A DNA stretch of 64,000 nucleotides, taken from contig NC_079888.1 in assembly GCF_029227915.1 (NCBI RefSeq), positions 12,819,001-12,883,000 on the forward strand, written 5' to 3'. Shown here in pieces: positions 1 to 12,060 of this stretch. The stretch's first letter is position 1. Every line of letters starts with the position of its first letter. The notes below the pieces were generated by a model. The model worked only from the letters and a program-made list of their open reading frames with translations, did no database searches and was not told the origin of the DNA. A program made the translations under genes and the position numbers. Source of the DNA: Hydractinia symbiolongicarpus. Its lineage: Eukaryota; Cnidaria; Hydrozoa; Anthoathecata; Hydractiniidae.

Positions 1-1679
1 TTCCAATAAATGTGCCTTATTATATAATAGATACTTGTTCCATTCTGTATTGTAAGCCTAATTTGTTCACTAATATGGATGTTTTTGAGTACAAGAAAAC
101 TTGAGTATGAGTTGCTTGAGTTGGTAGTTGCTATCAGCATCAACAGCGAGTTGTTCAATTTTCGCACTGCTGATAATCTAAAAAAATAGCCAACAAACTC
201 GCATTTGCAGCGGTTTATCAGGGAACAGATATAAGAGCTTCATTCAGCAAACATTCCCCCAACCTTAATTTTTGTATCGTCAGTTGCATATTTGACTTAT
301 TTCACAATGAAAGGGGAGTTTCAGTAAAAAAATAATTTAAAACTGTTATTATCGCGTTAAAAATCTTTATTTACACCTATACACCATCTTTGGTACTAGC
401 GAACTATTAAACGTCACATTGTACAGAAAGTTTAAGAGCTCCACAACTCGTTTTATATTTTGTGTACCTCTCACGCTTTATTTGTTGATAAAATGTCATA
501 AAATACTTGGGAAGATAATAGCTTCGATATTTCATATTAGGATATTTAAAAAAAAACGTTGCAAACAATGTAGTTTTTTTTATTAATTTACTATCAGGGC
601 TATTCTTCATTCTATGTACTTCTTGAGAATAGACTTACGAAGCTGATGGACTAATCAGTGTGAATATCGATAACGAACGTTTCACAAGAATCGTTTAAAA
701 TCTTTTTCTTTATTTACTTTCCTTATAGAAAAAAGTTCAACTTTTTCTTATTGGCCTTTTTTTTGAAGCTTTCTGCTTCGTTACTTTTTTTTTAACTCAC
801 AAGTTTATTTATCTTCTCATGGCTTAATAATTCTGTTCCCCAGCACATGTGTTTTCTGATTAGAATAAAAATAATTGATGCAATGTTTATTAATCCTCCG
901 CAGTAAAGTTTTTAAAATATGTAAATGAAAGATCGAATGACGATGCCAAAATCATAGGTTGACTCTAACGAGGGTAGAAGTATTATATAATTATAAATGT
1001 TGAAAGCAGAAATTTCTGACCTTGAAAAAAAAGAAGTGAAACTTTTAAATAATTATGAACGACTTAGTTTTCTAGACCGACTTAACCTTTTATGCTCATA
1101 TTAATTTTTCATTTTCAGTTCCCACTTAGAGCAACATTTTTTATAAAGTCAATTTTTGGGACAGGTAGTGGTTGGTTAATAGTAAACATAATAGCAGGCT
1201 GAACAATGATAGATGTAGATTAAGGGTAAGAGTTGCTTTTTGCTGTTTTATTTGTGGTACTCACTTGATAGAGGCGAAGAGAAACTAACTTTTATTTATT
1301 TTTATTAAGCAAATGTTTAGCAAATAGAAACAATGTTTGGGGTAAAGTGCAAGAAATTGTTTATAAAAAACAGTGTAGTGCTCTATTTTTTATTTTTTTT
1401 GTTTGAACAAAATGTCTGCTTTATAACTGATCTATGATTTGACCAGTTGGTTTAATTATACTGGGCATTGTTTTTAATTGGTTATTTGAAAATGTAACTT
1501 CTAATGACAGAACTCAGCATTTTTAGAGTTACTACTATTTGCATCTTAATTTTAGTTTGTTCACTGTGTTATATTTTGCAGGTATCCTTCTGACTTCTTA
1601 TGTCTCTAATGCAAGGTGGGTATGTTTTGTTTTACAGAAATTTAATATCTTCCACACCCAAAGTGATGGGTGACAAACT

Positions 1680-2157
1680 GGATGGACTTTGATGATTTTT
1701 ATAGTGTCTGAGTAACCAAAAAGCTGGATAAACGAGGCTGAAAATGAGAACGCATTAGTTATAAATTAGTTATAAATTCGTTGTCCTGTATTTACTAATT
1801 TTGATAAAACTGGATATTCATTGTTTTTTATCAACAATGTAGCTAGTTAACTAGCTATGTCCAAAAAGAATCCAGACAGAAGGTCGCTGAATTTGGTTAT
1901 TTTAACAGATAAATTTGAAATTGCGGTTGTTTCTGTCCTATAAAATGTTTTTTTATCAATAAATGTATTGTAGTTAGATATATAATCATTTGTAATGCTT
2001 CTTGAAACTTGTTTTTTTTTCGTGCTTGTTTACATATCAAGCTAAGTTTCTTGACAACGAGCAATATCACTCTGTACCAGCCTGTCATCAAGAGATCTAA
2101 GCCAATCAGAATACCTTAAAACCTGTATTGCTCGCTTGCAAAATCCAAAAGGTTAAC
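1680..2157 (+). repeat. Dispersed repeat X, copy A (inverted partner at 48757-49235)
   Basis: About 480 bp that match the reverse complement of 48757-49235 along most of their length, with small indels. Shared landmarks include the 'gtaaccaaaaagctg' block, 'tagctagttaacta', 'cttgtttttcgtgcttgttta' style sequence, and the end 'ttgcaaaatccaaaaggtt'. No protein is visible. It is probably a non-autonomous DNA element, but no terminal inverted repeat was established. Confidence 0.7.
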
Positions 2158-3454
2158 AAAAGATAGTATTTGGCTTAGATAGTATTTGACTTTTATTTAA
2201 ATTTACATATGAGTACTTTAAGTACAGCAGGTTTTCACAGGCAAAAACCCGTAAAAAAAACTTTGGTCAACTCTCCACATAAAGTAAAATAAATTTTTCC
2301 AAGATCATCAATTCATTAAGAGGATCCTAAGGTAGATAAAAATTTTTAACAAGTCTTTTAAAAGCTCTTTTCCTTCTCAAATATTCAAATTTAAAAAAAT
2401 TTAGAGTTATAGAAGTTAGAATTATACTGCAGACATTGTTGTCATGTTTAAGGTGCAAATTTTAAAGATTTCTTGTCAGTAATTTGGAAACTTCTAAGGT
2501 CCAAAATTATTGATATGAATTACTGGTTTAGATTACTAGTTACTGGTCCCGAATACTAGTTTATTATTTGAATTTGAATTGCTTATTCTTGATATGAATT
2601 CAAACTTTATCAGTATATGAAGGCTAAATGGTTTAACATATATGTTCAACGTAAAATTTACTTTGCCTGATGATGTTAGAAGGACCTCCCAAAAGGTTGC
2701 CTACTAAACTATATCATGTTCAAAAAATGTTAAACTTTCCGCAATAATATAAATACTGAACATACAAACAGGAATAATAATATCTTCAATATTATATGTG
2801 ACCCTCTCTGGAAAAATTGATGGCTTCTATTTTTAATTCATATTTTTAAAACAATAGAATTCTGTAATTTTGTATTTTGGAAAATACAAATTTTTTAATT
2901 AAAAAATACGTTTTTTTTAAAAAATTCGTTTCGTATTTTTAAAAATATGGAATTCCTAATTTTGAAAATCTAAAATACATATTTTTAAAATATGCTGCAT
3001 ATGTAAAATACAAAGACATAAAATTAAGTTATGTCTGGTTAAAAAAAAAGTACCTCAAACACAGCAATAATATTTATTTCAAGATGGTAATACTTAACAT
3101 TTGGTCAAACATCCCAATAGTATTTTTTTAAATCATGTGCTAGTCATGTGTTTCAAGTTTTTTTTATCCATTTTTTAATACTTACTGTTACAAACTATAT
3201 GTGTAACACTTCGAGGCAACAGGAAATAAAAGCGTTCAAATTTTCTAAGTAAGTGCACAAGCAAAATATTTCAATATTAGTATTTTCTTAGGATATTTTA
3301 ACTTTATCTGTAATTTGTTCTTACATTCTTATAAAAGAGCTTGTCTTTTATAGTCTAATAATCATTTTCAAACATTCTTTTAAATGTGTGGCTTAATAGA
3401 ATTAAAGCAACACTGGAAACAACATTGTTAATGTGTTGTTCCTATTGTTAATAA

Positions 3455-3526
3455 ACTGTTGATAAAGCTTGCATCGAGCAAGGTAAATTATGTTTGTCGT
3501 GACACCCGCCCATTATTAATTATTAG
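3455..3526 (+). repeat. 72-bp exact direct repeat, copy 1
   Basis: The 72 bases from 'actgttgataaagc' to 'attaattattag' recur exactly at 5681-5752. The flanks differ. The block contains a donor-like 'caag/gtaaat', preceded by an open stretch reading VDKACIEQ. Confidence 0.8.
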
Positions 3527-3917
3527 CATAAAGAAACTTAATGTCGCAGTACTACGTTCTAAATTAAAAGGAACGTATCTCCTAGAAGTTCAAATAAAGG
3601 TCCCTATGAGGCTTAATTACCGCCGTAATTTGTTATAAAATGTAAGAAAACGTCCCTACGAAGCCTAAATATTGCCATAATTTGTTATAAAATGATAAAA
3701 ATACAACAAAAATACAAAATACGGTTTTCGTATTTTCAAAAACACGTATTTCAAGATATGAATAATGAAGTTGTTGATTTTCTTAGAGAACATCACCTAT
3801 GTTCAACATCATTTTTTACCTTTGTATAAATTTACAGGTTATGATTGTGACAAAAAATTTCCAATTTTCCCATTTACAAAAGTTTCTATCAATATTATTT
3901 GTTCCTTTCCACTGCAG

Positions 3918-4083
3918 GTAGAACAAACCATGTTGGATAAATGCTATAAATCGCTTGCTCAACAAATCAATATTATTTTACGGCAAAAACTTTGGTATGT
4001 AATGCTGGAGCAATTTTTAATGAAGTATGTGTGGAGTGCATCTGGTATGATCATGGTGTCCCTTCCCATCATGCTTGGAAAAG
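3918..4083 (+). CDS. ABCD1/2-like: ABCD exon a: late transmembrane domain
   Basis: Acceptor 'ccactgcag' ends at 3917; the donor is gtacaa at 4084. The exon enters in phase 0 and leaves one base (phase 1). It encodes [20 protein letters not shown]... through [20 protein letters not shown] and a hydrophobic run [10 protein letters not shown]. This matches the ABCD1/2 segment just after the conserved EEIAFYGG loop, so the preceding exon should end at that loop; I could not find it. Reading frame is open upstream of the acceptor as well, but that part has no similarity to the family. Confidence 0.93.
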
Positions 4084-5400
4084 GTACAAATTTAATATTT
4101 TTGCAAATTAAGATGTTCTTTGCAAACCATAGGGAAGAAAAACCTACAATATCAGTAATATTTACTAACCATAAAATTACCTTTGCAATGTATTGATAAC
4201 TGTGTATTTTACTGATACTTCCCATGTTAGTATCGATACCTCATTTTTATTTACTGCTATTACCAATACATTTACATCTGCATTACCGATATATTATTTT
4301 CGATACTTACCAATAAAATATTACCGATACCGTTACCAATACAATATATATTATCAATATCACCTTTCGTAGTAGGTATATCAATACAACATTTAATTGA
4401 TCAAATGCAAAATCTTATCTTTTACATAGATTTTAATCAACGCTATCACACGTGAATGAAACTTGTTGTTAATATAGCTAATCGTACCATTGCATTGTGG
4501 GGTTAATAGTTCAAGCTAAAACTTGTTCTGATATTGAAATAGAAAAATTTTTCTGTGAAAGTAGTACAAAAAATAGAAAGGAAATACTGTAGTGTGTAGA
4601 AATTTCTGGTTTCCACCAGTGTCTAAAATGTATGAAATGAGAAATCCAAAAGTTCCGTAAAGAGTTTCTTAATTTTTTAAAATATCGGGTGGTATTAGTC
4701 CCTAGTTACTTGTAAGAGAACTATTTCTTAGTCTGATGTGTTTACAGCAATACTATTTTATAAGACAATTTTGTCTCCAACAACAATTTTGGTAAGAAAA
4801 TGTGCATACTTTTTTATTATTCTGGCCTTTTTTATTTTGAATGGTACATCCTTGTCTTGTGTTCTTACAAAACAATTAGGAAGTAACATATTTATAAACA
4901 TTGCATTGAGTTCACATAAATTTTTAATCACTTAGGTACTTTAATATTATTAACCTTTTATTCCCTGGTGAGTGATTATTATTTCAACAATATTGTTTTT
5001 GTTTACTGGAGACTGTCAGAACACTGATGTTTAAACTTACCTCAATCACAAGGATTTATTATTAGAATTAGCAACTTCCTGAATAAGCTAATTTTTTTCC
5101 TTTTAAAAGAGATAATTATGGATGTCGTCAAGGTGTCATTTCTTGTCTTATCCTTTGTTCCTACTCTTTCTCATCAAATTTTATACAAAACTTTAGAACA
5201 TTGACACTGTGAAACTTCTTGTTTTTTTCTTTAATATGTGTGGATACTAAGTAATGGAGATCTTAGAATGTTGAATCCCAGAAGCAAATTTTCTGATAAA
5301 TTTCCTTACATGCTGCTAGTAGGCTTTTTCGCAGTAAATCAATGTTGGTGCAAGAAGGTGTTACTTCTTGTGAAAACCAGACTAAAAGAGAAATAAACTC

Positions 5401-5430
5401 ACACTGATACGATCTGTATCGTATCAGTGT
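5401..5430. repeat. Short perfect hairpin
   Basis: Arms acactgatacgat (5401-5413) and its exact complement (5418-5430), with a 4-base loop. The motif continues as 'atcgtatcgt', so it may be a decayed palindromic microsatellite. Confidence 0.7.
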
Positions 5431-5680
5431 ATCGTATCGTCTAAAAATAAAATAGATCACCAAGCATAATAAAAAACAGTGTTTGAGAAAGACACAATAT
5501 CCAAACCACAAAGGCTTATTTTTTTAAGGCTTGAGAAGACCCATCCAAAAATTTCCTCAAACATTTTATCCAATATTGGAGTATATCTATGTTGGATAGA
5601 TTTGAAAGATTTTAAAATTTTTGACAAATGAGAAAGTAGAAAAAATTGTATTGGATGATGTTGATCAAACTCTTTATGCT

Positions 5681-5752
5681 ACTGTTGATAAAGCTTGCAT
5701 CGAGCAAGGTAAATTATGTTTGTCGTGACACCCGCCCATTATTAATTATTAG
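5681..5752 (+). repeat. 72-bp exact direct repeat, copy 2
   Basis: Identical to 3455-3526, 2.2 kb away. Upstream of this copy an open stretch (about 5624-5707) reads NEKVEKIVLDDVDQTLYATV and runs on as DKACIEQ into a donor-like gtaaat. It looks exon-like, but I recognise no family. Confidence 0.75.
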
Positions 5753-5975
5753 TAAACATAACGTCAGAATACTCCTTTTGTTCAAATAAAAGTTGAGTAT
5801 TGTGTATGATATGAAAATAGATTTTTCTTGCGCCAAACTTTGTATTGCGTTAAACGCATGGTAGCATCCTCAATAAGCAAAGTCACTGCATATGTGTTGA
5901 AAGTGATTAATTTTTTTTTCATTTGCATTAGAGCGATGATGGTTTGAAATAACCTTGTTTCGTTTTAACTTCATT

Positions 5976-6640
5976 TTATATATTTATTCCTTTGCGTGCG
6001 TACCTATAAGTCCACGGCACAAAAATCACAAGTCTCTTTTTTACTGCTCGGGCATTCTTGATTAAAAGGAATCACATATAAGTTGTAACTATATAACTGC
6101 AGCTAATTACGATATAAATATGTATACCCCTATGCAATAATACCTATATAGGCATCTATAGATATATAGATATATATATGTATAGAAATAGGCAATTAAT
6201 TGTACTAGATATTCACAAAGTACATGGACTGTTGAATGAAGTTCCTAGCACAAAGAGACGGAAATTGTGTTTACAAAAAAAATCGCTGTTCTTTTTTAGT
6301 GTTTTCTACTCTTTCCTTCAAAATAAATCTTTAAAATAACATTTGAAGAAGAGAACGGCTTTAGAAGTTAGTCATACAGCGAAGTTTCTGAAAGGTTTAT
6401 TCATGTTTTTTTTAGTTTTGATGATATTATTGATGCGAGACAGGTCTCTTATAGCTAGCATCATAAAGCCAATCACCAACAACATGCTAGGAAGTAGAAT
6501 TGCTATCTAATTTATATATATGTAGCCATGTTCTTTATGCCTAGCTATGCCTCCAGTTTATATTCAACTGACCAGCTATTACCTGCTATAGCTAGCTAAT
6601 GTTAGGTTTAAACTAAGCTCCTCAGTGACTAGCCAACCTG
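5976..6640 (+). mobile_element. 5' part of a Helitron-like element (related to 46041-48673)
   Basis: Direct match to about 46041-46680. Shared blocks: 'cctttgcgtgcg/cccttgcgtgag', 'taacgatataaatata', 'gatattcacaaag', 'gaatgaagttcctagca', 'cggaaattgtgttta', 'atgtagccatgttcttta' and a cluster of 'tagctagc'. No 3' Helitron end follows in this orientation, so it is truncated. Confidence 0.65.
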
Positions 6641-6986
6641 TAAGTTTTATCTTGCTATTACATGTAGCTACTGTAGTTATCTAAATGGTCTTTGCTAGGA
6701 ATATGGCTGTAACTTATTTGAATTGACCTTTTAAGCTTGATTTGGAAGATATAACAAGCCGCAACACCTTTTAAGAAAGTATTATATATATAATGTTTAA
6801 GGATAGTTTAAGTACCGTCCATGCAAATATATATAATGTATTTTTCACATTTTGTGTAACTAAACTTACATCGGTTGCATGCAGTATGACAAAAAATTTT
6901 TTATTTAACACGTAGAAGTCTGGTAGCTTAAGTGTGGTCATTTTTGTTGTTCTAGATGTTCTCACTCAAATGTTTTGTTTATGACA

Positions 6987-7111
6987 CTAGTCGGTTGCCC
7001 GTGGAAATTCAACGGGTTTGCCTGTCCTTTTTATACCTCATCGCGTGCGTCTCACTACTTGCGGTACCATTTTGCGTAACGGACAGACGTATACAGGTAT
7101 TATAATATAGA
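6987..7111 (-). mobile_element. 125-bp miniature Helitron-like element
   Basis: On the minus strand it starts TCTATATTATAATAC and ends ...CCCGT-9 nt-ACGGG-7 nt-CTAG. It therefore has a 5' TC, a 3' hairpin and a CTAG terminus, and sits between A (plus 7112) and T (plus 6986), as expected for Helitron insertion into AT. The 5' end resembles the TCTATTATAATAATATG start of the larger copies in this window. It has no coding capacity. Confidence 0.6.
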
Positions 7112-9201
7112 TTATGCGTTATTTAAGAAAAGTTTAAACTATTTTAGGGAGTACTACATGTTAACAGGTTTTTCACAGTATGGGGAAAATTTACATAGTT
7201 TTTACACATTTTGTCATTTTGTTGCAGTATTTACATGGGTTTTGATTATTTATTTATTTACTTTTTTTTTTCGGGGGGGGGGGGATTTGGGGGAAGAATT
7301 TACATGTTTTTTTTACATTAGGCGACTCTAATTTAATTAGTTGTTCTACGGGCAAAGTAGATAGTAGCTTATGCGGTTGGTTGGCGAAATAAGTTAAAAC
7401 TGTTGTTTAACCACTAACTAGTTTTGTGATTAGAAAATTAACGCATTGCGCATTTTAGTTTTATCGCAACAAATTACCATGAACAAAGAATCAACTTCCA
7501 GTGGCCTTCAAATTGAAAAGTCAGATTCCTATTTATTTGAACTTTCGAGAAATAGTACTTCCTTACTCCGTGCCCAGTAATAATCCAATTATCTCACGCT
7601 ATCTTGCAGTGGAAACCAAGCATAAGAAGTGAGACGATATTTGAACTAATATCGTTATTCAGAGGAAAGTGGGTAAATTTTACTATCTTGAAGCGGAAGA
7701 AAATTTTCTCTTTTACTTTCGTGGATAAACAATTCTCACTCACACATTTAAAGTTTGCAGTCACGCTGACCTCAAGGCCTAAGGGTCTCTAGTTCGACTT
7801 AGTTTTGACAGTTATATTTTACGTAGAAATGTGTTATCATTATCAATTCTAATGTAAAGATGTTTTTTGAGAGCCAAATTCCTGGAAAACTCCTGGAATT
7901 TTATTTGAAAATCTTGCTGGCCACCCACTAAAAAAACTCTGGCTAAATTTATTTAACAAAGGCTACAAAGGCAAGCTTTGTCAAGATAATACCCCTGGGA
8001 TTACAATTGAAGGTTTGTTTGCCAAGCTGATGCTCAAGGTTCTTCGTTAAGCTTTAATATACCATCGATCTTGATTTAGATGTGATTAGTTAGATAATTA
8101 GGAGTGAGATTAGTTTTTGGTTAGTTTAGTAGTAAAGATTTTACAAGCTAATGGGAAATGAGTTGCTGTTGTTATATAATGGGATGTTCCTAGTATAGTT
8201 CTCTTCACACATATCATTTGTGTGATGTTCTAATTGAGTCATTTTCTATAGTTTCTTTTAATTTGCCACACCAGCCATAGATCTTTTGAAACACGAAACT
8301 CTCCTTGTAATCATAAGACATGGTCACTGCGCTGAGGTGTCGCTTTCAACCAATAAGAATGCATTTATTAGCTTTTTCTACTTTGTACTTCAAAATCAGC
8401 GTTTTTACAGAACTTAGGTGTGCCAAAAAAACCTGCAAAAGTTTCAACAAAATTTTCCATTTCTTGTTCCCACAAAAATTTTTAATTTTTGCGGGCTGAG
8501 AAAGTGACCCAGACGGTTCTTGTTAGGTACTGTTAAGTAGCCTAACTCATCTTCTTTCTAAAACATGGGGGAGCACTTTTCATGACCACCAAGTAAAATA
8601 CATATTACCAATGCAATGTTGTTTTTCAGAGTTTCAGCTTTGTTCAGAAGCAGATGCAAGTAGAGTAAGCATGCACATTAAGTCTGAAGTGAAGTGTTAG
8701 GCAAAACGTGAATCAAGCTGTTTACATGTGTGCAAGTGAAAAAAGGCTTCTTCTTCCTCATTCAACATTTATTGCTCAAATAACTTTTTTATACACATTT
8801 TATTTATTATGCGAAAATTTGGTGAATAATACTTGAATCCTGGCTCAGATTTATTCCTTCTTTCTTTTTTAGTCTGGTTATTCTTCAGACAGGAATATTA
8901 TAATCAGTCTCATTTTGCTTGTGCAAACCAAACTTGCTTATGCATCAGCACACTTTTAGAAAGATGCACAACCTTATTTGCTAATTTGATAGAAATTAAC
9001 AAAATAAAGCAGAGATTTGGGAGGTTAGAGATCATCCAAAATAATTTTGAAATATTTCTAAAACTGAGTTAAACATATTTGGCCTGGTGGGATTCCGATA
9101 AAAATTGAATTCCTAGTCCTATTTGCTTACATAAACGTGTTTTTGTACATTTACAAGGTTATGAAAAGCGTTGTTTCAAATTTTGTATTTTGTCATTGTA
9201 G

Positions 9202-9320
9202 ATACAAACTCTGGTTTACCTGAGCAGATTAGTGAACGCAGTCAAGTTTTTACTACTTCACGTAACTTGTTGCTATCAGGGGCTGACGCAATAGAACGGA
9301 TAATGTCATCTCTGAAAGAG
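9202..9320 (+). CDS. ABCD1/2-like: ABCD exon b: transmembrane domain to linker
   Basis: Acceptor 'cattgtag' ends at 9201; the donor is gtaaat at 9321. The two leading bases complete an Asp codon with exon a. It encodes [20 protein letters not shown] then [19 protein letters not shown]. The [14 protein letters not shown] run is strongly conserved in ABCD1/2. The TNSGLPEQ lead is shorter than the charged insert in vertebrate ABCD1. It leaves in phase 0. Confidence 0.95.
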
Positions 9321-9982
9321 GTAAATGTTTAATATTTTCTTGTGTACACTTAAATATGATAGTTAAAGAAAATGTTTCTTTAGATATCCATAGTGTCAAC
9401 CTGGGCGCCTAAAACGAAATACAGTGATTTTTAAGCTTTGTAGGAAGGTTTTTTTAGTCATTTCACAATAAAATATGGCTAATTTTAAACTTCACTCAAT
9501 AGTTTGCTTGTCACCTTTTAACTAAATACGGCAATTTTTAAGTTTAAAAAATCCATAAACCTTGGCACAACAAGCAGTAATATTTATTAAATTGTTGTTT
9601 CTGTTTTCTGCACAACAGAATCGTCAATCCTTTATTATTTTGCACGCAGGAATTTTAAAAGTGCTGGGATAGAGGAATACGCAACTGGACAGTAGCTTAT
9701 TTTTTATGATAAAAAATTGGATGGAATTTTACTGAATCCCCCTTCACCTTTATCAAAAAGCGTATTTTTTAATCTTTCTCCATCATACGTGTTTTCTCTT
9801 TGAAGTTTACTGTGTTGTGATAAAAAAAGTATGCTACAAAGATCGAAATTATTTTGCTGAAATGCATACGAAGTGATAAATAATATGGTTTCGTAATGAT
9901 TAACACACCGACCTAAAGAGCTAAAACCGAGAAAGATAAAGGTTAGCAACATTGATTAAATATTAAATATTAGCAAATTAGT

Positions 9983-10063
9983 TCGGCTGTGATAGCCTAT
10001 TTGATTAGGGCATCTACTCTTATACAATGCTGAGGTGCTTGTTCGAATCTCCCTAGGGGCCGA
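9983..10063 (+). repeat. tRNA-like sequence, probable SINE head
   Basis: An A-box-like 'tagcctatttgattaggg' and a B-box-like 'tgttcgaatctc' lie at tRNA spacing, bounded by TCGGC and GCCGA that could pair as an acceptor stem. The anticodon arm does not fold cleanly, so a pseudo-tRNA or SINE is more likely than a working tRNA gene. Confidence 0.4.
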
Positions 10064-11122
10064 TTTTTTAAAATAAACGAAAACGAAATTTCGTTGCAAC
10101 TGCAATTTGGGACAGTTAGTTACGGGTTGGAAACCAATACTATCCTCGCAGGCAAGATAGTAAAAAGCAATTGTTTCTTTTAGAGTATAGTTGAGTTGCC
10201 TCCTACAACAATGCACAAACATTAAACATTATGGAACACACAGAGTTGATGGGTGTGCTGCTTATTGGGAAAGCATTAAAGCAGTGGGTTTTTTATGTAT
10301 AACAACCCCTGGGAACGATGTTGGAAATACTCATTTGAGTTTCATACCTCGCCCAGGTCAATAGGCTATAGTTAAGTTTTACAACCTGTTTGTTGAAATT
10401 ATTTTTTTTCCATTTGAAATAACAAATCGTGCACACTCCTGCTTTTAATATATTTTTTTTCGTTGTATAGTAATATGCCGTAGAACTACCTATCGAAATG
10501 GCTGGTTTATTTACAATATATTGCTGTAATGTGAAACGGCCTTTAGACAGCAGTATATCATGTTGAGGAAAATGAGGAGGAAAATTGGACGACCCTGTAA
10601 GACTTACATCAATCAGCCAACGGAAGATACAAATTGTATCTCCCAAAAAAATCTCCCAAAAGCTATGAAAGATAGAGAATTTTGGAGAGACACAGTTAAT
10701 ATGGTCCAGGCAACCCACTCGATCCGATGATGATGATATCATGTTGAATTATTTAAAAAAAAATCGATTTGGAAAATACCTAAAATTTTTAACTTTGTTG
10801 CGAAGGCATATTAATTGTTTTTAAAAGTCATTATTTCTAGCGACAGAAAGTCATTAATTTGAGCATTAGATAAATATTACTTTATAGGGTCATGTGACAC
10901 AAAGAAAGATTGGAGCTATAGTTCGAAGTTTTTAATGAAAAGCCCTTGCAGGTTAAAAGATTTCGGAATCTGATAATTCCTATTTCTATTATTCGGCAAT
11001 CCTAGGTGAACAGTTGATAACTGTTGTTTTCTGATATAATGGGAACTTAGAAGGCCTTAGATTTTTTCGAATAAACTTGTGGGGCGAGAAAATTGATTGC
11101 GAAAACGGGACTATTGGTATAC

Positions 11123-12060
11123 AAAAAAAATGTTCTTAAAATCTTACACAAGATGTTACATGTCAAATCTTACACAAAATAAAAAAAGAACAGCTCTCAA
11201 GGTGTAAAATCTAGTTGATAAAAAGTTACAACAACGACACTCACAACACAAATACTCACAAAATCGACAGTAAGAACACTAACAGTCACAACACGGATAA
11301 TGACAATGTCAGAAATAACGCATCTCAAATATGTACATCTTATAAGTGATTATGTTGAAAACCCTTGGTATTTTATTCTGAAATGTCAAAAAGTTGGCCT
11401 GCAAGAGTTAGCACAAATCAACAAAAATAATTATTGAAGATAATTGAACAAAAATAAGTTCATTTTAAATATTGTCTTTCCCTTAAAAGCTTATACAAAA
11501 ATATCAAAAAGCCATAAATCAAAAAACAATAAATGTAAATCTACAAAAATCAGTCATTTCAGTTGCATACCATTCCCTCCCACAAAAATTTACACAAAAT
11601 GTAAAAATCAACCAGTTAAGAACACAAAAAATTTTCTTTTTTAGTATGATGATCCGTACTGCCTTTTACCAACAGTTCTAAACCTAAAATGTCAAAAAAT
11701 CAATAAGCAAAGAATAATATTAAATTAAAGAAGATCATTATTTTGAAAACATTGTGTGCGGTTCGTAAACAAAAGTTTACACAAAATGTAAAACAGATTG
11801 GTTTTTGAGAAACACATCTAAATCAACAAAAATAATTTCATTCAGCATGTTGTATATTGCCATTACCCATCAATCTTCCACAAAAAGGTTACGAAACACA
11901 TCAAAATTTAGAAAAGTTTAGAAAAAATTTAGAAAAATTAGTCATTTCAGTGCATACAGTCGTCGCCCATTAGATTACAAAATCAGAAACAAAACAATAA
12001 TAAATAACTTAACACACATACTTTAAATTCTATAAAATTCGTTCCACTTGTCATATTGCA
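11123..12060 (-). repeat. Degenerate minisatellite, reverse orientation
   Basis: Diverged units recur, with the plus-strand core 'ccacaaaaatttacacaaaatgt' at about 11580, 'aaaagtttacacaaaatgt' at about 11770 and others, alternating with 'aaatcaacaaaaat' and 'cagtcatttcagt'. The reverse complement matches the unit in 46930-48330 (acattttgtgtaaacttttgtg ... aatgactgatttttgttga). Unit length is roughly 100-190 bp. No ends were found. Confidence 0.65.

Larger units (their letters stand above)
1..3917. other. Upstream stretch, probably intronic
   Basis: No convincing exon was found here. The stretch is very AT-rich with frequent stops in all frames. Because the first recognised ABCD exon at 3918 starts in mid-protein, this is most likely the intron before it or several introns. 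It holds one copy of a dispersed repeat (1680-2157) and one copy of a 72-bp exact repeat (3455-3526). Otherwise I see nothing. Confidence 0.6.
4084..9201. other. Intron 1 (5.1 kb)
   Basis: Begins gtacaa and ends 'cattgtag'. Contents: degenerate AT-rich sequence with a run of 'taccgataca'-like short repeats around 4190-4400, a 13-bp hairpin (5401-5430), the second 72-bp exact repeat (5681-5752), the 5' part of a Helitron-like element (5976-6640), a 125-bp mini Helitron-like element (6987-7111) and a poly-T/poly-G tract near 7261-7285. I see nothing specific in 7290-9200. Confidence 0.8.

Noticed and set aside
1124-1165. Short open stretch FPLRATFFIKSIFGT between an acceptor-like tttcag and a donor-like gtagtg, as an upstream ABCD exon
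   Set aside because: Only a vague likeness to the ALPATFVNS region; too short, and no adjoining exon fits its phase.
1582-1613. Micro-exon candidate ILLTSYVSNA after 'atattttgcag'
   Set aside because: About 30 nt with weak similarity; the next exon needed (SPKFG...EEIAFYGG) is not present before 3918.
3765-3917. Extension of ABCD exon a upstream to the Met at 3765
   Set aside because: The 51 residues before the acceptor have no ABCD similarity, and the acceptor cactgcag at 3917 is good.
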